Positions 57,550 through 64,000 of a stretch of DNA of 64,000 nucleotides are shown one piece after another. A model generated the notes under the pieces. The model had not been told where the DNA came from. It saw only the letters and a program-made list of their open reading frames with translations, and made no database searches. The translations under genes and the position numbers were made by a program. This DNA is from Bryoerythrophyllum caledonicum. Lineage: Eukaryota > Streptophyta > Bryopsida > Pottiales > Pottiaceae. Positions within the stretch are counted from its first letter, which is position 1. Each line of letters opens with the position of its first letter. Location: contig OZ020517.1 of the NCBI GenBank assembly GCA_963971425.1, forward strand, positions 4,404,501 through 4,468,500, written 5' to 3'.

Positions 57550-58435
57550 GTGTTTACTTTAAAATCGTAGAATTTGATAGCAATGGAAGTAGTGCCGTGA
57601 ATGATAAACGGGCAATTTTGTAACATTTTGAAATCATAGACCTAGTGAATTTTGTAAATTGCACTTCATTTGTAAACGGCTTTAGTTCGAAACAATATTG
57701 TTTATCTCTGACGTTAATCAAGTTTGTATGGTTCAGCATGTTTAATAATTTGGCTAGATGTAATAAAGTGAATGTTCTATATAGTCTTGTATACGTTTAC
57801 ATTATATATTTGATGAATGTGTTATGATCTTCCATGATTGTACAACTTCATGCACCCCGGTCAATAAATTAAATTCACTTTTGTCTAATATTTGATAACC
57901 GACTACAATAGTCTATAGTATCATCGAGATTTTTTTTGTAGTGGAATTTATATCATGTGTTGAAGAATAAAACTTAAATTTTTGTCTCAAACATGTCAAT
58001 CATAAGACTAAACAATAAAAATCATGCTACTTTCTTGCATAATATATGATTTGGGATGTAACAAAATCCCCAATATCAATGCAACATTATTATTCTTGGT
58101 TGAATTATATGTAACTAATTGCAACAGCCTTCCAAATGATAAGAAATGGCATTCTACCATACAAATTATCCATATTATATCTTAACATGAGTATAAGTTT
58201 GGGGAACAAATCATTGAGCATGCTAATTGAAGGTGTAACTAACTCTCCCCAAAAAATCATTAAGTAAGCATAAGTATTGTGTGCCTAAGTAAGTATCAGT
58301 ATTGTATAAGTAAGTATAAGTATTAAGTATTGTATGTGAAAGTATAAATATTGTATAAGTAAGTATAAATTCAAGGCACTAGTTTATAAGAAAGTAGAAG
58401 TATTGTATGTCAATTTCAAGGCACAAGTACAAGGC
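57550..58435. other. AT-rich spacer with degenerate aagtataagtattg repeats
   Basis: No gene. From 58,262 to 58,420 the motif (t)aagtataagtattgtatg recurs about six times. It separates the two PWT genes. Confidence 0.6.
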
Positions 58436-58437
58436 AC

Positions 58438-58545
58438 ACCCCTCTCGCTTATGCGCGCAGCCGTCTAGCGTACGCGCGCAGCCCTCCAACGTACGCGCGC
58501 AACCCTCTAGCGTACGCGCGCCTCTTGGTCGTATGCGCCCGCCAT
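58438..58545. repeat. Short GC-rich array (gtacgcgcgcagccctccaac type)
   Basis: Five units of about 20-22 bp (cgtacgcgcgcaaccctctag and variants), directly upstream of a TATA box. Confidence 0.85.
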
Positions 58546-58559
58546 AGGTCACTAATTTA

Positions 58560-58568
58560 CTATAAATA
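58560..58568 (+). promoter_or_regulatory. TATA box of PWT gene at 58.7 kb
   Basis: CTATAAATA, 15 bp after the array and 152 bp before the ATG at 58,721. The same order is seen at 56.45 kb. Confidence 0.65.
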
Positions 58569-58596
58569 TTAGATTTCAAAGTTACGGGCCCGGCTT

Positions 58597-58680
58597 CCTA
58601 GGCGCTTTGGCCTGCAACTGTCACGTGGCGGCTGCTTGCTTGGCACTTTTGGGAAGTTTTTTACGGTGTCTATTGACACC
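58597..58680 (+). promoter_or_regulatory. Conserved leader: G-box block and ggtgtctattgacacc repeat
   Basis: 58,597-58,640 repeats the 44-bp block of the preceding gene, including CACGTGGC. 58,665-58,680 is GGTGTCTATTGACACC. Both elements keep the same order relative to the ATG. Confidence 0.7.
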
Positions 58681-58720
58681 TTTGTGTTTCGCCACCTTCG
58701 TATTCCTCCACCTCGTCACC

Positions 58721-59653
58721 ATGGATTCTTGACAACCATCTACCACTAGCAGTCCCCACGGAAAACGACAACGTGATTTTCGTCACGCACGCTCAAAGCA
58801 GAAGAAGCGCCTTCACGTGTTGATGGATGAGAAGATGAAGGCATTTTCTGGTTGGGAGTCAGTTCCAACCCCATGGACATATGCAGAATGTTCAAAATAC
58901 ATTGGATGGTGTCATTTAGGGCACCTCTGGCCATACTCGCGATATTCTCTAATGCGACGTACAAACAGGGCCAACTTGGGGTACTGCACCAATGAGTTCT
59001 TCAAGGAGCGTTGTATCCAAGCGTACCAGCACATTTACGACGAGGCAAAATTGAGCCGCAACTCGGTAAACATTTCAATTTTACGAATGGTTTACGCGGA
59101 GGTGGTACTTGGCATACCGGTTGATTGGAGGACAATGGAAATCCAAACACACTCCAAGATGGCGCCAGTCATTGGATTAACAATACCGTTTGTGCGGAAG
59201 TTTCCAGGAGAAGGTCTCGAGAAAACCATATGCATGGAAGTTGAACCTTTGAATCAAACAATCGAGTGGTCTGCGTCTTCATCATCCGACTCGTATACTG
59301 GATGTCATCACTCTGTGCGCACGCTTCAAGAATTGTCCATCATATCAGCGTCGAACCCTAAACCGTCGGTTTCACAACAAGACGGAGATGTCACGAAGAC
59401 GGATGCGGTACCTGAGGAGGGCGTGGATAATAAAAAAAAGTCTACGGAGGGTGACTGGGTGAGTCGTGACGATTATCTTCGAGTTGTGAAGCGACTAAAA
59501 GAAAGCTTGGACGTAATTGAGGATCTAGGAGAAGAGCTCGATGAGAAGGAGAATGACGTTGCTAAATGTCTTGTAGAAATTCAAGACTTGAAGGCACAAG
59601 TTCGGGAGAAAGACAATCTTCTTTCATTTCTTACTGGCTTTAAGGGATTCTAG
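58721..59653 (+). CDS. PWT-family protein, near-intact copy (stop at codon 4)
   Basis: The conserved start ATG 58,721 reads MDS and then TGA (58,730-58,732), where the sister gene has MDSN. The frame then stays open for 306 codons to 59,653. If translation starts at ATG 58,817 it yields 278 residues (MLMDEKMKAF...), retaining GWESVPTPWT, YIGWCHLGHLWP, NLGYCTNEFFKERCIQAYQH, ISILRMVYAEVVLG, VDWRTMEIQ and RKFPGEGLE. The basic nuclear-signal-like part (RSKQKKRLHV) would then be lost. A Ser-rich linker and a coiled coil (LGEELDEKENDVAK) end the protein. No RING-like part. About 60% of domain residues match the 56.6 kb copy by eye. Either a very recent pseudogene or a shortened functional form. Confidence 0.68.
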
Positions 59654-59877
59654 AACTACAACAGTGCGAGAAATGTACATAGAACAATGTTGAAACGTTT
59701 TGGAACAAGAGCTTCCTACAATTTTATAACTGCCATTTAATATTGAGCAATATTTTGAATATTTAATAAAACCTTGTAAATTGAGTGGCATCATGTATAT
59801 TTAGTGGTTTTTTATGAGATGTTTTACATATCAAAATGTTAAGTGTTGCAATGTTTCAATATATAGTAGGAATTAGT

Positions 59878-60012
59878 GCGCACGCCCCAACATTGTGCGC
59901 GCCCGGCCCCATAGCGTGCGCGCTCGGCTGGAAGCGTGCGCATTCGGCCCACAGCGTGCGCGCCCGGCCACATAGAGAATGCGCCCGGCCACCCTTGTGT
60001 GCGCCCGGCCCC
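59878..60012. repeat. Short GC-rich array (tgcgcgcccggcc type) upstream of hAT transposase pseudogene
   Basis: About eight units of 14-18 bp such as gcgtgcgcgcccggcc and gtgtgcgcccggccc, ending 20 bp before a TATA box. Confidence 0.85.
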
Positions 60013-60031
60013 AGATGCTCTTGCTCCAGCA

Positions 60032-60040
60032 CTATATAAG
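60032..60040 (+). promoter_or_regulatory. TATA box of the hAT-like transposase gene
   Basis: CTATATAAG just after the array, about 190 bp upstream of ATG 60,230. Confidence 0.6.
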
Positions 60041-60229
60041 AACTATATGCGATGTGCTTGACTCACCTCACATCCTTGGCTTCGTGTCCTGGAACTCCTT
60101 ATTGGGCTCCTTGCATGAATCTACAAGTTTGTGAGTGACCTTTGGGTCAACATTTTCTATGCACACACAATTTCCTATTACTTTTGGCGGATTTTCTTTG
60201 GCACAACATTGCACGCCAATTTTATTGCG

Positions 60230-61087
60230 ATGTCGTCTCAACAAAGGGCTCAAATGAAGGAGAGGGCTCCATGGTACACATTTAACAAGAAGGATCAAGT
60301 GACATGTGTTTGGTGTAATTACACGTTCGCATACAAACGTGGGAGGTGCATGTCACACTATGGGTATCCACAATGGACGAAGACTTCGTGCACTAAGGCC
60401 CCAGCAGCTGTTAAGGCCTGTTTTAAAAGGTGCGGAAATACTATTCCTACTAGGATGACCGAGGCGGAGATCGTTGGCCTTCCTAGCACACCAGCAACAT
60501 GTTCCACTGAACCTTGTTCTAGCCAATCCATCCAACAAGGTAGTTTCTTGGAAACTCGAAATGAGGAGAACACGCAGTCCACGAATCCTCTAAGCCAAGC
60601 AGCATCATCAACACCAAGATCTGTACGACAACGGAGCTTTCCAGAGGCTTACCAAATAGAAAAACGAAAAGAATTGGACGAATTATGGGCACAATTTTTT
60701 TATGAAGCCAACGTTGCATTCAACGTGGTTAGACATCCGGCCTTCATCAAGGCCACCCTCGCAACGTCAAAGGCGGGTTTCGATTATACACCGCCATTGT
60801 ACAATGCCATGAGGACGACATACATTGAGCCTCTAAAAAAAAAGTGAAAGACCTTGTGGACAAGGAGACCGGCGTAGATATTGCCAAGTATGGCGCAACA
60901 ATATGCTCGGATGGGTGAGACAATGTTACACGTCGCCCTCTCATGAATATCATGCTCGTATGTCCAATGGGTGACATCTTCTTGGGGTCTATAGACACCA
61001 CGGGTATGAAGAAATCTATGGCATGTATAGGGGACCAATTGAACACCATATTCATTATGATGGGAGATTTCCATGATTTTGAAGATA
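60230..61087 (+). pseudogene. BED finger / DUF659 hAT-type transposase, truncated and broken
   Basis: ATG 60,230 (MSSQQRAQMKERAPWYTF). A BED-like zinc finger (CVWCNYTF...CMSHYGY) lies at residues about 23-50, then a Ser/Thr-rich linker. The DUF659 region FYEANVAFNVVRHPAFIKA continues as YTPPLYNAMRTTYIEPL. A poly-A run at 60,832-60,843 shifts the frame. The next frame continues KVKDLVDKETGVDIAK and CSDG, then TGA (60,916-60,918) where the family has SDGW. It goes on RRPLMNIMLVCPMGDIFL, GSIDTTG, and is cut off near 61,087. The RNase-H-like catalytic core and hAT dimerisation domain are missing. hAT transposases move elements with 8-bp target duplications such as the one at 14.2-21.6 kb, but this copy cannot be active. 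Confidence 0.85.
61042..61081 (+). mobile_element. End of a MITE related to the 10.4 kb element
   Basis: AACACCATATTCATTATGAT and the following 20 bp match the inner and terminal sequence of the right end of the 10,431-10,593 MITE (reverse complement), two mismatches by eye. TTGA again precedes it. The opposite end was not found. It coincides with loss of similarity in the transposase pseudogene. Confidence 0.6.
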
Positions 61088-61089
61088 TA

Positions 61090-62430
61090 TGATCTTTAAA
61101 GTATCAATATAGACAATTGTAGGTGCAAAGCATATCAACAATGCACCAAGAATACTATATTTCATTACATGGATGGACCAAATTAGCCGAATGTCCCAAA
61201 AAATGGTAACGCTAAAAGAAGCATGTACCATTATTCCAAGCTTTATTTAAAACTTCATGAAAAAAATCACAAACAACACTCATTCACCCCAAGGCAAAAC
61301 ACAATCGTCCTATCACTAATCAAATGGTCTACGGAGTTCCACCATAAGCTTCTATACGCGTCTTCAAAAAAGCCCTCTAACGTTGCCTTGTCCATGTTGC
61401 GCCATTCTCTTGCATTAATGGACTCTCTAGAAGACACTGCAAACCTCGCCTACGCACCTCATCACTGTTTGATTTGGGCAGCGAGTGCCGGCGGGTGGGG
61501 GAAGGAGAGCATTTGCCTCTAGCAGCATCTCCTGACAAAGTTCGGGGACGGAGACATTTACCGAATGGTTCCTGCACAATAGGCGCCACACACAATCCAA
61601 AGAAATACACTTTAGGTCGAATACTGCTACACAACACACATGAAAATTTAATCATTGAGATCCATCCTAGCACACATTAGGTCGAATGGAGCTAAAATGC
61701 AGAAGGAAAGATCCACAGAGCACATTTAACCCCCAACAAAAAAACAAGCTCAAATGAACCAAAACTACATTAGTGCAATGTAGCTCAACAACAAACCAAA
61801 ATTGTCTAGGCCAAAACATCGCAATAGTGCAATAAATTGGAGGTCATCATAACACGTACCGCAAGCGAGCCTTGGGAAGTACCGTCGTAGAGAATACGCT
61901 TTGCTGGAGTACAATTATCCGGATTTAAAGGCGGGGACCCAGGAACTAAACGAGGCCACTGCGGCGAAGGCGAGTTGTTCCTATCATGAATTGGCTACCG
62001 CGCAAAAAGGCTTTCAACAACTCCGTCGTCCACTGCCATGATCGAATAATCCATGGTTGATTGCACAGTTGCAGCAGAGTGCAACAAAAGCCCTTTACTC
62101 CGAAGAAAAAGGACGAACTCCTCTGGCCCTAGCAAGGAATCCACGGACGCCCGACAGTCACAGTCCTGTAGAAATTTCAACCACAACGACACTCACATAC
62201 CTTAGAACAATAGATGAAAATTCCAATCATTCAAAATAGCACGACATTCCATCAGCAGTAGATATCCAATTCCCACAACAAACAAAGCGGTGAAACATCT
62301 CAGTTTCATTTATAAAAAAAATATACACAAAAAATGGTCCAACAAAATTTACAACATCGAGCTGCAGTCACTCGATACAGTTTAGCTCTATGCGACCTAA
62401 AGTGTAAAAGGCATCTAAGCGTTCCCAACG
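61090..62430. other. No supported gene
   Basis: Short ORFs only, without domains. It forms the 3' flank of the FCP1-like gene and may include its 3' UTR. Confidence 0.45.
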
Positions 62431-62433
62431 GCA

Positions 62434-64000
62434 TTAAGAGCGGAGATTCTGAAACGCTTGGATTGCGTTCCAGATACTCGCAGACTGACCGCACGTCTTC
62501 TGATCATTATAAAACATCTCCCGGCCAGAGGGATGTTCGGCCCGGTACTGCGCTAGACCACCCGGAAACTGATGAAGGTCAGAGAGATATGGCAGCAATT
62601 CCTCCAACAATACAGAGTCGTCTCTCGCGCCAACATGTTTGTGCGACCATGATGGAAGAAGAAGGACGTTCTCCGGCAAATTGAGCATGTGCTTAATCGG
62701 GCTGTCGTCAATGACAAGCGTATTTGCTGGAGTATACTCACGACCCAACCTATTGAAGAGATGGCTCGATAAGGTCTTCAAGAAGATGTCCTTCTGAGTG
62801 CCAGATTCCTTCACGTAGAATGTTCTGCTACCGACTCTATGCTCGGGAACCCTATCGCAACTCTCCTGACCAAAGATCCTGAGAGGGTACGAAGAACTAT
62901 GCTGAAAAAGATAATTACATATCTGACGCGTTGTAGATTCCATCATCGAACTCCAGATCGTGATGGTGGCAATCTTTGACAACTTCGTAAGGAATTCAGC
63001 ACAACCAGGGCGCACTCGAACTAGTTTAGGGCCTACTTTGGCGGGCAGCAAAGCCGAGTGAATGGACGGGATAGAGTCCCTGGATCCTCTGGCTTGCCAC
63101 GACGGCTCACACGTGCATAGAATCCCATTGAGGTCAAGCACAATGTTCAACCACCTGCCCTCGATATCTGATTGGACTCTAGGTATTTCTTTTAGATTAT
63201 TGGCATCATTTATTGATGCCTCGCCAACCTGGTTCGGAAACGCCAGGAGAACAACCAATATTACTACAGATTCATTAACAACGACGACTCAACAATACGT
63301 AGAACGAAAGAGATAAATGGGGGGAGGAGTGATGGGGGAATGAGTGGAGTTCGAAAAGAGTTAGAAGAATACCTCGAGAACTTCATCGTCCTGCAGCATT
63401 TCGTCTCGGGCACCCATCGATCCCAACGAACCTTGCATGCTGTCAAGGGGCCCGGAGTGCCCGACATCCATTTGGAGGCACGGTTCGGGGACAAGAAAAA
63501 GTGGCTCAGAATCATGATTGATCTCGTCTACGAGCACGGCTGAAACTTGGACGACCTCTTCTATGACTGGGACTGCAGTTTGGACGACCTCTTCTATGAC
63601 TGGTTGAGCAATCGCGTCATCACCGAAACTTAGATCTGGAAAAATTCAACAACTTCACCCTATCAGCGGATGGGCACAGAGGACACGGATACAAGTCACA
63701 GTGGTTAGATGTCAAGCAGTTTAGCTCGAGTCGAGCTGAAGTGCTCGCCGTCCACTGTAATATTAACAAAAAAAATACTGGAGTACAAAATTGGACATTT
63801 ACAAAATGTTCTGCCTCTATACACTCGCAACTACGTTACACTAACCTGACGATGACTTGGGGACATCTACGATAGATTCGTCCCGATCAGGCGACTTCGG
63901 AGGGGAAGAGGGGCGGGCCGATGCGGAAGGGAGAATATGAAGCAATTGAGCCCCACTGGAGACGGGGGAGGTATCCGACGGATATGGTAGCTGCAAATCG
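62434..64000 (-). CDS. FCP1/NIF-type phosphatase-like protein (partial, 5' end beyond window)
   Basis: Exons >64,000-63,846, 63,635-63,373 and 63,228-62,434 join through GT-AG introns in matching phase (TCAG|GTTAGT...TTCCAG|ATCTA; CTCGAG|GTATTC...AACCAG|GTTGG). The N-terminal part is Pro/Ser-rich and contains PVIEEVVQ twice. The catalytic domain starts GRWLNIVLDLNGILC, where FCP1/SCP phosphatases have DLDETL: the nucleophile Asp is kept, but the second Asp is Asn. VRPGCAEFLTKLSK, TIWSSM and LVIDDSP (acidic pair) follow, and then a C-terminal WNAIQAF tail. Such enzymes dephosphorylate proteins, classically the RNA polymerase II C-terminal domain; with DLN the activity may be changed or lost. 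No stop or frameshift. The start codon lies beyond the window. Confidence 0.88.
63717..63740. repeat. Palindrome in the FCP1-like gene intron
   Basis: AGCTCGAGTCGAGCT (63,723-63,737) with partly paired flanks. The surrounding 21-mer differs by one base from the core of the palindrome in the 10.4 kb MITE. Confidence 0.75.

Overview
The window is nuclear DNA of a land plant or close streptophyte relative. Genes have GT-AG introns and TATA boxes, intergenic DNA is AT-rich, and transposons are abundant. A SHIPPO/ODF3-type protein (8.6-9.8 kb) is a sperm-flagellum protein. With a plant S1-family secreted protein and a plant-type SUVR methyltransferase, it points to a lineage with swimming sperm (bryophyte, lycophyte or fern). 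This is inference; I cannot name a species.

Layout. 0-8.5 kb: AT-rich DNA with diverged tandem repeats, a tRNA-like SINE candidate and a decayed copy of an element I call X. 8.6-13.5 kb: ODF3-like gene, a small MITE and the S1-family gene. 14.18-21.57 kb: a 7.4-kb hAT-like foldback element with an 8-bp target duplication, very similar inverted arms and a 200-N gap. 21.7-32.5 kb: a TTAA-flanked MITE, a one-ended hAT terminus, a broken kinase-like gene behind a GC-rich array, then a broken copy of an undescribed gene family (called PWT here) whose halves are separated by X copy 2. 32.7-43.5 kb: a DDE-type transposase-like gene (+) converging on a gene (-) that appears to encode coiled coil, RING-like finger and SUVR-type SET domain. 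Noncoding DNA of both is rich in GTAC. 43.8-51.3 kb: another MITE, another hAT-like terminus, a second broken kinase-like gene, and a divergent PWT copy sharing its GC-rich array. 51.35-56.18 kb: X copy 3, with 7-bp terminal inverted repeats and a 5-bp target duplication, inserted in a GC-rich array. 56.2-61.1 kb: two further PWT genes and a BED/DUF659 hAT transposase pseudogene, each preceded by a GC-rich array and a TATA box. 62.4-64.0 kb: the 3' part of an FCP1/NIF phosphatase-like gene.

Most exciting candidates: (1) the convergent transposase + RING-SET methyltransferase pair, which may be one large mobile element carrying its own chromatin modifier; (2) the repeated module 'GC-rich short-repeat array, TATA box, compact gene', used by unrelated gene families; (3) the PWT family itself; (4) the X element with its unusual ends. 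Genes in repeat-like modules carry many in-frame stops, often aligned with Trp or fitting Gln codons, with few frameshifts. The ODF3, S1 and FCP1 genes carry none. This suggests silencing by C-to-T decay of methylated DNA.
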